From Bacteroidales bacterium (GTDB taxonomy: Bacteria; Bacteroidota; Bacteroidia; Bacteroidales; UBA932), in contig JAFRVZ010000034.1 in assembly GCA_017438265.1 (NCBI GenBank), positions 1 through 58,956 on the forward strand: DNA of 58,956 nt, given 5' to 3'. This document shows, piece by piece, positions 1-7,442 of this stretch. The notes under the pieces were generated by a model. It was not told where the DNA came from and searched no databases. It worked only from the letters and a program-made list of their open reading frames with translations. Both the position numbers and the translations under genes were made by a program. How positions within the stretch are numbered: position 1 is the stretch's first letter; each line of letters opens with the position of its first letter.

Positions 1-671
1 ATCGGGTCCTTCTTCAGGTCGATGCCGCCGTTCTCGGAGGCGAATTCACCGGCGAGCCAGTCGATGATGACCGGGTCGAAGTCGTCGCCGCCGAGGTCGT
101 AGACCGCGACCTTCATGTTCTTGTTCTTCTTGTCGAGACCGTAGGCGAGGGCCGCCGCGGTAGGCTCGTTGATGATACGCTTGACGTCCAGGCCCGCGAT
201 CTTGCCGGCTTCCTTGGTCGCCTGGCGCTGCGAGTCGGAGAAGTATGCAGGAACCGTGATGACGGCTTCCGTGACGTCCTGGCGCAGATAATCTTCGGCG
301 ATCTTCTTCATCTTCTGGAGGATGATGGCGGAGATTTCCTGCGGGGTGTAGAGACGGCCGTTGATGTCGACGCGCGGAGTGTTGTTGTCACCGCGGACGA
401 CGCGGTACGGCATGCGCTCGACTTCCTTGCCGACCTGGTCGAAGGTCTCGCCCATGAAACGCTTGATGGAGAACACAGTGTTCTTCGGGTTCGTGATCGC
501 CTGGCGCTTGGCGGCGTTGCCGACCTTGCGCTCGCCGCCGTCGGTGAATGCGACGACGGACGGGGTCGTACGGGTGCCTTCTTCGTTGATAATGACAGTA
601 GGCTGGTTGCCTTCCATGACGGAAACGCACGAATTCGTGGTTCCGAGGTCAATTCCGATAATCTTTCCCAT
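1..671 (-). CDS. dnaK: DnaK chaperone, N-terminal part (runs off window), with internal in-frame deletion
   Basis: Hsp70 chaperone: an ATP-dependent cytoplasmic protein-folding machine working with DnaJ and GrpE. The ATG at 671 begins [16 protein letters not shown], the Hsp70 phosphate-1 signature; [16 protein letters not shown] and [11 protein letters not shown] follow. About 223 codons are visible and the 3' end lies outside the window. Oddity: around residues 190-199 the protein reads YDLGG-DDFD. Normal DnaK has YDLGGGTFD, about 20 more residues, then HLGGxDFD. Roughly 28 codons are missing in frame, removing the phosphate-2 loop (the GGGTFD Thr and Asp that contact ATP). The surrounding sequence is otherwise excellent DnaK, so this is either a real lesion or an assembly collapse. 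It is divergent from the pseudouridine synthase gene at 814. Identity is certain; functionality is doubtful. Confidence 0.95.
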   Translation of the reverse strand, partial: MGKIIGIDLGTTNSCVSVMEGNQPTVIINEEGTRTTPSVVAFTDGGERKVGNAAKRQAITNPKNTVFSIKRFMGETFDQVGKEVERMPYRVVRGDNNTPRVDINGRLYTPQEISAIILQKMKKIAEDYLRQDVTEAVITVPAYFSDSQRQATKEAGKIAGLDVKRIINEPTAAALAYGLDKKNKNMKVAVYDLGGDDFDPVIIDWLAGEFASENGGIDLKKDP

Positions 672-755
672 AGTGTATGATAACTTTTTTAATTGTTTTC
701 GAATCGTTTTTCGACGCCGGAAACAGTATCGAAAGCTGTGCCACCGTCCGTTTTC

Positions 756-768
756 TGCCAATTTGTCA
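756..768. promoter_or_regulatory. Candidate inverted element between dnaK and rluA
   Basis: The minus strand reads TGACAAATTGGCA, an imperfect TGNCA-spacer-TGNCA arrangement about 85-97 nt upstream of the dnaK start. No clear TAnnTTTG box precedes dnaK, so a separate heat-shock-type control site is plausible. This is inference only; no family-specific operator is proven by the sequence. Confidence 0.25.
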
Positions 769-776
769 TATTCCGG

Positions 777-809
777 CTTGTCACAGCAAGCAAACTATTG
801 CTAACTTTG
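777..809 (+). promoter_or_regulatory. Bacteroidetes-type promoter of the RluA gene
   Basis: A perfect -7 box TAACTTTG lies at 802-809, with CTTG at 777-780 (consensus TTTG) 21 nt upstream. Only 4 nt separate the box from the ATG at 814, so the predicted transcript has little or no 5' leader. Confidence 0.7.
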
Positions 810-813
810 TCGT

Positions 814-1563
814 ATGGAATACAGGAGATTATCGGAAAAGGAGTTTCAGGATCTGGCGGAACGGATCCTCTATGAGGACAACCATATCCTGGCGGTGGAC
901 AAACGTGCGGGAGAAATCGTACAGGGAGACAAGACCGGGGATGAATGCCTGGCGGAAACGCTGAAGGCTTTTATCGCGCAACGCGACGGAAAACCAGGAA
1001 AAGTCTTCATGGGAGTTCCCCACCGCCTGGACCGCCCGGTCTGCGGCATCTGCCTCTTCGCGAAAACAAGCAAGGCGCTCGAGCGCCTGTCAGAACTGTT
1101 CCGCACGGGCGCGATCCACAAGACCTATCTCGCCCTCTGCTGCGGAAAGCCGCAGGAACCGCAGGCCCTCCTCGAAAACTGGATGACCCGCAACGAGGCG
1201 CAGAACAAAGCCTACATCGTCCGGAAGCCATCCGGAGAAGCGAAGCTCGCGCGCCTCGAATACCGCTACCTCGGAAGTACGGAACGGTACCATCTGCTCT
1301 CCGTCCGTCTACTGACCGGACGGCACCACCAGATTCGCTGCCAGCTCGCCCACATCGGCTGCCCCGTCAAGGGCGACCTGAAATACGGCGCACCCCGTTC
1401 GAATCCGGACGGCGGCATCAGCCTCCAGGCCCACGCCATCTCTTTTGTCCACCCGGTCCGCAAGACATCCCTCGACATCACCGCCCCGATTCCGGACTCC
1501 TGGAAAGGCGTCGCTCCCCTGCTGGAAGCAGAAACAAGCGGCAGCGAGCATCCGGATGCGTGA
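814..1563 (+). CDS. RluA-family pseudouridine synthase
   Basis: Converts uridine to pseudouridine in rRNA or tRNA (RluA/C/D family, cytoplasmic). The 249 residues carry the catalytic signature HRLDRP at 70-75 with Asp73 as the expected nucleophile, and the downstream LLTGRHHQIRCQLAH segment typical of RluA-type active sites. There is no N-terminal S4 domain, so it is closer to RluA/TruC-type than to RluC/D. The specific target base cannot be told from sequence. The start ATG is fixed by the -7 box ending 4 nt before it; no in-frame alternative exists nearby. It is a single-gene unit, divergent from dnaK and convergent with the AraC-type gene ending at 1623; the 59-nt gap between them holds no obvious terminator. 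Confidence 0.92.
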   Translation: MEYRRLSEKEFQDLAERILYEDNHILAVDKRAGEIVQGDKTGDECLAETLKAFIAQRDGKPGKVFMGVPHRLDRPVCGICLFAKTSKALERLSELFRTGAIHKTYLALCCGKPQEPQALLENWMTRNEAQNKAYIVRKPSGEAKLARLEYRYLGSTERYHLLSVRLLTGRHHQIRCQLAHIGCPVKGDLKYGAPRSNPDGGISLQAHAISFVHPVRKTSLDITAPIPDSWKGVAPLLEAETSGSEHPDA

Positions 1564-1622
1564 TGCAGGTGCATTAGAAAATGAAACATTAGATTTCGTA
1601 ACAAAAATACCGCAGAGCAGCA

Positions 1623-3239
1623 TTAAGAAAGCTTGGAGGGAGACTGGCCGAAATAATCTTTGAACGAAGCCGACAGGTAGGCGGCCGAAGAGAATCCGGT
1701 TTTTTCGGCAATTTGAGGCAGCGTCAATCCCCCCCGCATCATCAGCTCCCGCGCAGCAATCATCCGCCTGGCCTTGATCAGCGCCGAGGGAGAAATCCCG
1801 ATTTCCTGCTGCAGTTTCCGGTTCAGGTGGACACGCGTCAGAAGAAGACGCGACGCAACCGAGGCGACCGAAAAATCCGGATCCGTATAAGAATCCTCGA
1901 TCATCTGCCAGACCCGCTGGGTAAACTCGGGAACCTCGCCGCGACGGACACGCTCGATCGCCTCGAAGACTTCCTCGCGGGACGGAGGAGCAGTCGAAGC
2001 AGCAGCGGCGGAACCGTCGTCGACCTGCGAAGTATACTTGGCCGCCGGAGCAGAAACAGGAGCAACCGGGCGGGCCGGTTCTTCCGGCTTGGCCGGAACC
2101 TGACTCAAATCTTTCTTCCGGGGAGACAGGAGACGTCCGAGGAAAAACCCGGCGGCAGCTGCAAAGAGCAGGAAAACAATCCGCCAGACAAGACGCCCGG
2201 AAGAACGCCCCTTCGGTTCATCCGGGGCATCAGCCGCCCAGGAAAGCAGCTCAGAGGGAGTTGCAGGGCCGATGGCAGCGATGCCACGAACAGCGCCAAA
2301 GTACACTACAGCATCATCAGACACAGATTGGACGGCACAGAGGAACGATTCGTCCGGGAAGAATAGATTAGAATTTGATACACTAGGATTTGATACATCC
2401 AGCAGTTCGATGCCGCGGGACGTGGCCAGATAAAGTTTTCTCCCCTCGCCGGAACCGACAGGAACGAGCCCATGGACCCCGCGGCTCTCCCGATTGGCGA
2501 AGCGATTCCATGCACCCCCATCCCACCGGTACAGTCCCTGCCCCGTCCCCGCCCAGAGCATTCCGTCCTCAAAGACGGCCAGGCAGTGCGCGCGTTCGGG
2601 AAGCGGGGAAGCGACACGGGAAAGGACCCCGGAACGCAGCGCCTGAACAGAACGGCTGCGATCCCCGGCGGCATACAAGCTTCCGTCCCCACCAAGAAGG
2701 AGAGCCGACAGCGGCTCCTGAAAATCCTGGAGCAGCCGGGCATCCGCACCGTCTTCCAACATGTATACTTTCCCGGTATCGGAAGAGAGATAGAGCTGCC
2801 CTTCTTTCAGCCCGGGAAGAATGTGACTGATTCCGGCATCGATGACGCTTTTACGGGCGAAGCCTTCGGTCGAGGAATAGACCGTCAATTCACCGTTCTT
2901 ATACAGGATATACAGCCGCGTCGGGGAGACGAAACACATCGCGCGGATGCTGTCCGACAAGAGGGTTTTTCCGGCGGCAGAATAGTGAATCCGGCGGCCG
3001 TTGCGACCGATCCGAAGGATACCGTTACCTGCCGTTCCAATCCAGACAGACTCGTCGGAAGGACACTGTGCAACGGCGGTGACGCTCCCGAAATCCAGGC
3101 CCGTGACCGCTTCCGGATCCAGCGTCAAATAGTCGTTTTCAAGTCCGGTTTGCGCAATAAGCGACAGTGGGACAAGCACCAGAAAACCGACGATTAACCG
3201 CTTGAAACCGCGATATGTTTCAATTCCTATATGTTTCAA
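1623..3239 (-). CDS. Membrane-tethered regulator: periplasmic beta-propeller, one TM segment, AraC DNA-binding domain
   Basis: A 538-residue one-component regulator. Residues 12-30 look like a signal peptide or anchor. Residues 35-335 contain WIGTAGNGI- and WAGTGQGLYRWD-type repeats characteristic of two-component-regulator (Reg_prop) propellers. One hydrophobic segment spans 349-371, followed by an Ala/Pro-rich linker and an AraC helix-turn-helix pair at 440-538. The architecture resembles the Bacteroidetes hybrid two-component systems with the kinase and receiver removed, so a periplasmic ligand would signal directly to a cytoplasmic DNA-binding domain (inference). The start is TTG at 3239; no ATG exists before residue 101. 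A TATTTTTA sequence 4 nt upstream could be its -7 box. It lies downstream of the OmpA-like gene on the same strand. Confidence 0.85.
   Translation of the reverse strand: MKHIGIETYRGFKRLIVGFLVLVPLSLIAQTGLENDYLTLDPEAVTGLDFGSVTAVAQCPSDESVWIGTAGNGILRIGRNGRRIHYSAAGKTLLSDSIRAMCFVSPTRLYILYKNGELTVYSSTEGFARKSVIDAGISHILPGLKEGQLYLSSDTGKVYMLEDGADARLLQDFQEPLSALLLGGDGSLYAAGDRSRSVQALRSGVLSRVASPLPERAHCLAVFEDGMLWAGTGQGLYRWDGGAWNRFANRESRGVHGLVPVGSGEGRKLYLATSRGIELLDVSNPSVSNSNLFFPDESFLCAVQSVSDDAVVYFGAVRGIAAIGPATPSELLSWAADAPDEPKGRSSGRLVWRIVFLLFAAAAGFFLGRLLSPRKKDLSQVPAKPEEPARPVAPVSAPAAKYTSQVDDGSAAAASTAPPSREEVFEAIERVRRGEVPEFTQRVWQMIEDSYTDPDFSVASVASRLLLTRVHLNRKLQQEIGISPSALIKARRMIAARELMMRGGLTLPQIAEKTGFSSAAYLSASFKDYFGQSPSKLS
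3213..3239 (-). repeat. Direct repeat TTGAAACATAT x2, 16-nt period, at the start of the AraC-type gene
   Basis: Identical 11-mers lie at 3229-3239 and 3213-3223 on the minus strand, the first beginning at the TTG start codon. AraC-family proteins usually bind direct-repeat half-sites, so this could be an autoregulatory operator overlapping the start. It could also be chance. Confidence 0.4.
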
Positions 3240-3261
3240 ATCCTAAAAATAGCTGTGATTC

Positions 3262-5379
3262 TTAGCGAGAGACCCGCTCCGTCACTTTGTGCTGGAACAG
3301 GTAGACGACCTTGGCCTGCAGATTCACAGGCAGGCCCCAGGTAAAGCTGTCAGAGCCCTTGTCGACGAGGTTACCGGCAGCATTGCGCTCCGAGTAATTG
3401 TACGGGGTGGAAACCGGGCCGAATCCGACGCCCAGCTTCAGGCGCCAGGGCGAGAATTCAGGACCGAGCTGGAAGGCATAGCCCGCACCGAACGTGACGG
3501 CATAGATCTTACCGTCAAAACCGCGCTTCTTCGTAACCAGATTATACACGCCGCCGCCGATGTCCGCCAGGGCGAACCAGCCCTTCATGGCCGGGCCTTC
3601 GGAATTCAGGTAATAATTGACGCCCAGGTCGCCCATAAGGAGCTTGGTCAGCCTGTTTTCGCTGCGCGGCATGTTGTTATAGAAGGCATCGGCAGTCACG
3701 GACCAATGGCGCCCGAAGGGCAGCTCCAGGCCCACGTTGAACGCGGTCAGCGCATCATATACCAGGTTGGTGGTAACACCGGCCACCGGTTTGTAACGCG
3801 TTACGGTGCTGTAGGCCGGCTCTGCCGGAGGAACAACCACTGGAGCCTCCTCTATTGCCTCTTCCTGTTCGATTTCAGCCACCTCAACGGCTTCTTCCTG
3901 CACCTCCTCGGCAACCTCTTCTTGCGCCTCTTCTTGCGCCTCTTCCTGCGCTTCTTCGACAGCCTCTTCCACGACCTCTTCCTGCACCTCCTCGGCAGCC
4001 TCCTCAACTATCTCTTCTTCAGCGACTTCCTCGGCCGCTTCTTCAGCAGCCTCTTCGATAACCTCCTCAACCGCCTCTTCCTCAGCAACTTCCTCAACGG
4101 CTTCTTCAGCGGCCTCTTCAATAACCTCCGTAACGGCCTCTTCTTCAACTACTTCCTCAATCACTTCTTCGGCAACCACGGCCTCGACCGCCTCCTCAAC
4201 CGCTTCTTCCGCAGCGACTTCTTCAGCCGCTTCTTCTACAGGTACGACAGGCTCTACAGGCTGCTCTACAACGGTTTTCTCCGGCTTCGGAGCCGCCTTC
4301 AGGCACTGGACCTCGGTACGGCGCAGGTCAGCCATCTGGTTCTGGATCAGAGACTGCCACGTGCGGCCGCCATCCAGGCGCTTGATGGCATTCTCCTTCG
4401 CATCGGGGCCCATCGCGGTATTACCGAGAATCCGGAGAACCTCATCGCGATTCGTTCCCTGGAACGTGTTGTAAACAGCTTTGTAGAAGCCGTCCCAGTC
4501 CTCGCCGACCGTTCGGACGGATATATTGCCCGCAGGGATACCCGTCTGACGGGAGAGATAATCACGCACGGCGGCCGCTCGCCGCTCCGAGAGGGATTGG
4601 TTCACGGCAATCGTTCCTTCCGGCGACGCATAGCTCACGATGGCCAGCGAATCGGCGCCGTCGGCAATCCGCTGCCGAATAAAAGCAATCTGGCCGGCGT
4701 TTCCGGAGAAACCGGGTTGGAACACCGCCGAAGACCGCTCGAAGAAGAGCGGCGAAGCACTCAAGGAGACAATCCGGCCGGCCGAAGGAGGCGTAACCGG
4801 CTCCGGGGTCCCGGCTTCGGAATAGACGATGCGCAGCTTGACAGCTCTCAGCCAGGGGAACGCATATTTATATAGGTCATCCCAGGCCTCTCCGGCATAC
4901 AGGTCCTGGAGGAGTTCCTTGCGGTTCGGAGCATTCGAACGGACTATCTGCGCCGCCTCATTCTTATAGGCCTCCGTCGAACGGCGCAGGTAATCCGCGA
5001 CGCCGTCCCAGTCCTCCGGAACCTCTTCCACCCGCCATACCGAAGCCGGGATGGAAGGGAAGCGCTCGGAGAGAGACTTGATAAGGCTTTCCGCACGTTC
5101 GCGCGCATAGCGCTCATTCAGGTAGAACGGACCGTCGGGAGAGGAGGACGCCCGCAGGTCGATCCGCTGGATCGAGGAAGCCTGCGGTCCGCCAAGGATA
5201 CGCTCCAGTTTGGAGAGGTTCTCACCGTTCGGGTTCAGACGCGGATCCACATCAACCTTTCCGATCCGGTACCGGAAAGAAACTTCATCGGGAGGCGGCG
5301 TCGCGGCACTCAGCCGCGCCGTCCCCGCTGCCAGGCAGAAGGCCAGGGGTAAAGCCGCTAAAAATAAACTCGAACGCAT
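3262..5379 (-). CDS. OmpA-like envelope protein with Glu/Ala-rich repeat and C-terminal DUF3575-type barrel
   Basis: About 705 residues. The start is placed at the ATG at 5379, giving a clean signal peptide (MRSSLFLAALPLAFCLAAG); an upstream in-frame ATG at 5418 lies on the promoter -33 element and is rejected. Residues about 30-185 and 200-355 each resemble an OmpA-type module (phrases IDLRASSSPDG and VSYASPEG, each followed by a set of R/E-rich helices). Residues 382-512 are an almost pure E/A/V/Q repeat, then residues 524-705 form a DUF3575-like outer-membrane barrel (TTNLVYDALTAFNVGLELP). This module order, peptidoglycan-type modules first and barrel last, is the reverse of classical OmpA. 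Likely role: tethering outer membrane to peptidoglycan, or a fimbrial-locus-type accessory; no fimbrillin gene is nearby. It sits between two AraC-type regulators on the same strand. Confidence 0.8.
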   Translation of the reverse strand: MRSSLFLAALPLAFCLAAGTARLSAATPPPDEVSFRYRIGKVDVDPRLNPNGENLSKLERILGGPQASSIQRIDLRASSSPDGPFYLNERYARERAESLIKSLSERFPSIPASVWRVEEVPEDWDGVADYLRRSTEAYKNEAAQIVRSNAPNRKELLQDLYAGEAWDDLYKYAFPWLRAVKLRIVYSEAGTPEPVTPPSAGRIVSLSASPLFFERSSAVFQPGFSGNAGQIAFIRQRIADGADSLAIVSYASPEGTIAVNQSLSERRAAAVRDYLSRQTGIPAGNISVRTVGEDWDGFYKAVYNTFQGTNRDEVLRILGNTAMGPDAKENAIKRLDGGRTWQSLIQNQMADLRRTEVQCLKAAPKPEKTVVEQPVEPVVPVEEAAEEVAAEEAVEEAVEAVVAEEVIEEVVEEEAVTEVIEEAAEEAVEEVAEEEAVEEVIEEAAEEAAEEVAEEEIVEEAAEEVQEEVVEEAVEEAQEEAQEEAQEEVAEEVQEEAVEVAEIEQEEAIEEAPVVVPPAEPAYSTVTRYKPVAGVTTNLVYDALTAFNVGLELPFGRHWSVTADAFYNNMPRSENRLTKLLMGDLGVNYYLNSEGPAMKGWFALADIGGGVYNLVTKKRGFDGKIYAVTFGAGYAFQLGPEFSPWRLKLGVGFGPVSTPYNYSERNAAGNLVDKGSDSFTWGLPVNLQAKVVYLFQHKVTERVSR
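3844..4236 (-). repeat. Low-complexity GAG/GCN codon tract encoding about 130 Glu/Ala/Val residues
   Basis: Coding repeat inside the OmpA-like gene, built from EEAAEE, EEVAEE and EEAQ units. The opposite strand appears as an open leucine-rich frame, which is an artefact of the repeat. Its near-identical short units make the length prone to slippage. Confidence 0.9.
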
Positions 5380-5387
5380 AATCCGTT

Positions 5388-5419
5388 CAAATTTATGTAT
5401 TTTTAGAAAATGATGCAAG
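5388..5419 (-). promoter_or_regulatory. Promoter of the OmpA-like gene
   Basis: The -7 box TAAATTTG at 5388-5395 and CTTG at 5416-5419 are separated by exactly 20 nt, a near-consensus Bacteroidetes promoter. It decides the start codon at 5379 (8 nt downstream of the box). Confidence 0.8.
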
Positions 5420-5461
5420 GATTTTGATAAAAATCCAGCATTTACCCCTGTCGAAAGCGGA

Positions 5462-6397
5462 TTAGTTGCGCAGCGAGGTCCGGTAGCGGTGCAGCCACTC
5501 GCTCGGCGTCTCGTTCATGAACAGCCGGAACGCCATGTTGTAGGACACGACCGTGTGGAAGCCCGACATCATCGCCAGCTCCTCGACCTTGAGCCGCGGA
5601 TCCTTGCGCGCCAGCTCGGTCGAGTACCGGATCCGGTAATAGTTGACGAACTGGCGGAAATTCCTGCCGGAAAGGGCATTGATGGTTCGCGACAGGTATA
5701 CCTTGTTGGTAAACAGCTTTTTGGCGAACTCCTCCAGCCCGAACGACTCGTCCAGGAACGGCTTCCGTTCCTCCATGTGCTCCACCGCCCGCTTGTACAG
5801 GGCCGCCATTTTCCGGTTCTCCACCGTCCCGTCGAACTCCTGCGGGTCCCGCAGGTTCGCCCGCGCGATCGTGCGCATCACCTTGACCTGCCGTTCATTC
5901 ATCAGCACCGTCCGGTCTTTCGTCCGCAGCCGGAAGGCCAGCACCGCGACGCCCAGCTGCAGCGACCCCACGGCCGCAGCCATCGCCCAGGAGCGCACCC
6001 GGACCGTCGACACCGCCACCAGCCAGAGCGCATACAGGCCGTTGGAGAGATCCAGCACCGTATTCCATACCTCATCGCTGCGGAAGAGCCGCCGCACCCG
6101 GCGCGTTTTCTGCCGCAGGCGCACGCACAGGTCCACGCCCAGCGCAACCGAAATCAGCGCGCCCAGCCAGGCCGGCGCCAGCACGCCCAGGGCGAGGCCC
6201 ACCCCGGCAAAAACATACATCCGCCGGCGCAGCCAGGCACCGTCCTCCCCGGGGAGCGGAGCCATCAGCAGCAGCGCGCACCCGAGATACAGGGACAGCG
6301 GCAGACCTTCCGTCAACGCCAGTTTCCGGATAAACACAACCGCGGCCGCCAGCAGCAGGGTGGCGGTCAGACAAAGGAATTCATATTCTTTTTTCAT
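5462..6397 (-). CDS. AraC-family regulator with N-terminal multi-pass membrane domain
   Basis: 311 residues. The first 160 contain about five or six hydrophobic segments (roughly 5-25, 32-48, 60-92, 113-132, 137-158) with Arg-rich loops such as RLRQKTRRVRRLFR. A cytoplasmic linker (about 165-205) leads to an AraC-type HTH pair at 205-311 (VYLSRTINALSGRNFRQFV, EELAMMSGFHTVVSYNMAF). It is a membrane-bound transcription factor that presumably senses a membrane or envelope signal. It is the second tethered AraC protein flanking the OmpA-like gene, but has no sequence resemblance in its sensor half to the first. No convincing TAnnTTTG box precedes it. Ligand and targets are unknown. Confidence 0.82.
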   Translation of the reverse strand: MKKEYEFLCLTATLLLAAAVVFIRKLALTEGLPLSLYLGCALLLMAPLPGEDGAWLRRRMYVFAGVGLALGVLAPAWLGALISVALGVDLCVRLRQKTRRVRRLFRSDEVWNTVLDLSNGLYALWLVAVSTVRVRSWAMAAAVGSLQLGVAVLAFRLRTKDRTVLMNERQVKVMRTIARANLRDPQEFDGTVENRKMAALYKRAVEHMEERKPFLDESFGLEEFAKKLFTNKVYLSRTINALSGRNFRQFVNYYRIRYSTELARKDPRLKVEELAMMSGFHTVVSYNMAFRLFMNETPSEWLHRYRTSLRN

Positions 6398-6428
6398 TGC
6401 ACAGGACCATTGATACGATTCTGGCCCT

Positions 6429-6476
6429 AAAATAAAAATTGGCCACTACTCCCGGGTGGTAAGAGCAGTGGTCCAA
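6429..6476 (-). terminator. Intrinsic terminator after the second YitT gene
   Basis: On the minus strand, TTGGACCACT pairs with AGTGGCCAA (one bulge) across an 18-nt loop, followed by TTTTTATTTT. It lies just after the stop at 6495, closing the 12988-6495 operon. Confidence 0.65.
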
Positions 6477-6494
6477 ACTTGAACTCGTATTTTT

Positions 6495-7442
6495 TTAATC
6501 GGAGACTTTCTTCGCGCTGAGCTTGATCGGGTCGAAACCGCGCCCGTAGACCCCCGTCACGGAAGCGACCGACAGGAACGCATCCGGGTCAATGCCCTTG
6601 ACGATCCGCAGCAGCAGGTTCAGGTCGGTCTTCCGGGTGACGACCATCACGATGCGGGTCGGCTGCTTGGTATACCAGCCGTGGCCGTCGATGATGGTCA
6701 CGCCGCGGTGGAGGTCGCCGACAATCCGGTCGGCGATTTCGGAATAGTGCTTCGAATTGATGAAGACCTGGACGGACTGCCGCGAGCCGGAGAGGTACAG
6801 GTCGAGCACGGTGCTGCAGATGGTGATGAGGATCAGGCCGTAAACCACGGTCGTGATCTTCTCCGTGAACGGAAGCAACGCCCCTTCGGCCGTGTAGGAA
6901 GGCACGAGCAGGGAGGACAGGATGATGAACACGTCAATCCAGAGGATCATCCGTCCCGGGGAGACATTGCGGTACTTGTTGACCACCAGCGCGATGATGT
7001 CCGTTCCGCCGGTGCTCCCCCCCTGGGAAATCGTCATTCCGATGCCGACGCCGGCCATGATGCCGCCCATGATGGTGCTCATCAGCTTGCCGTTCTCGAG
7101 GGCGAGGGTCTGGACGATGTCCGCGGGAATCGCACTCTGGAGGACGTTGAGTCCGACGGAGGCGAGGATGATGGCATAGACGGACTTGACGCCGAAACTC
7201 CGGCCGAGGGTGAAGAGCGCGATGACGAGGAGGATCGCGTTGACGGCGAAATAGGTGTAACCCATCCGGATCGCGCCGCCGGTGGCATACTGGAGGATGG
7301 AGGCGATACCCGTGACCCCGCCGCCGACGAGGTTGTTCGGGACGAGGAAGATCGTCCAGCCGAGGACATACATCGCGATACCCAGCGTAATGAGCAGGTA
7401 TTCCTTGGCCGTCGCGAACACGGCTTTCTTACTAAGCGGCAT
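6495..7442 (-). CDS. YitT family membrane protein with DUF2179 domain (second copy)
   Basis: About 315 residues. It has five or six transmembrane segments containing the YitT signatures PNNLVGGGVTGIA and SQGGSTGGTDIIA, then a cytoplasmic DUF2179 domain (about 225-305, ending SVTGVYGRGFDPI). The transported substrate or function of YitT proteins is not established. The start is the ATG at 7442, preceded by AAAGAGAAAAAAG and overlapping the upstream paralogue's stop by 11 nt; a longer frame from 7502 would lie inside the upstream gene. It is the last gene of the SPOR-M28-leuS-yitT-yitT run and is followed by a hairpin terminator. It is a clear tandem paralogue of the gene at 7432-8367. Confidence 0.9.
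   Translation of the reverse strand: MPLSKKAVFATAKEYLLITLGIAMYVLGWTIFLVPNNLVGGGVTGIASILQYATGGAIRMGYTYFAVNAILLVIALFTLGRSFGVKSVYAIILASVGLNVLQSAIPADIVQTLALENGKLMSTIMGGIMAGVGIGMTISQGGSTGGTDIIALVVNKYRNVSPGRMILWIDVFIILSSLLVPSYTAEGALLPFTEKITTVVYGLILITICSTVLDLYLSGSRQSVQVFINSKHYSEIADRIVGDLHRGVTIIDGHGWYTKQPTRIVMVVTRKTDLNLLLRIVKGIDPDAFLSVASVTGVYGRGFDPIKLSAKKVSD

Noticed and set aside
3289-4875. 528-residue open frame antisense to the OmpA-like gene, rich in Leu/Phe/Arg
   Set aside because: It is created by the GAG/GCN codon repeat read backwards; the sense frame has a signal peptide, a promoter and domain evidence.
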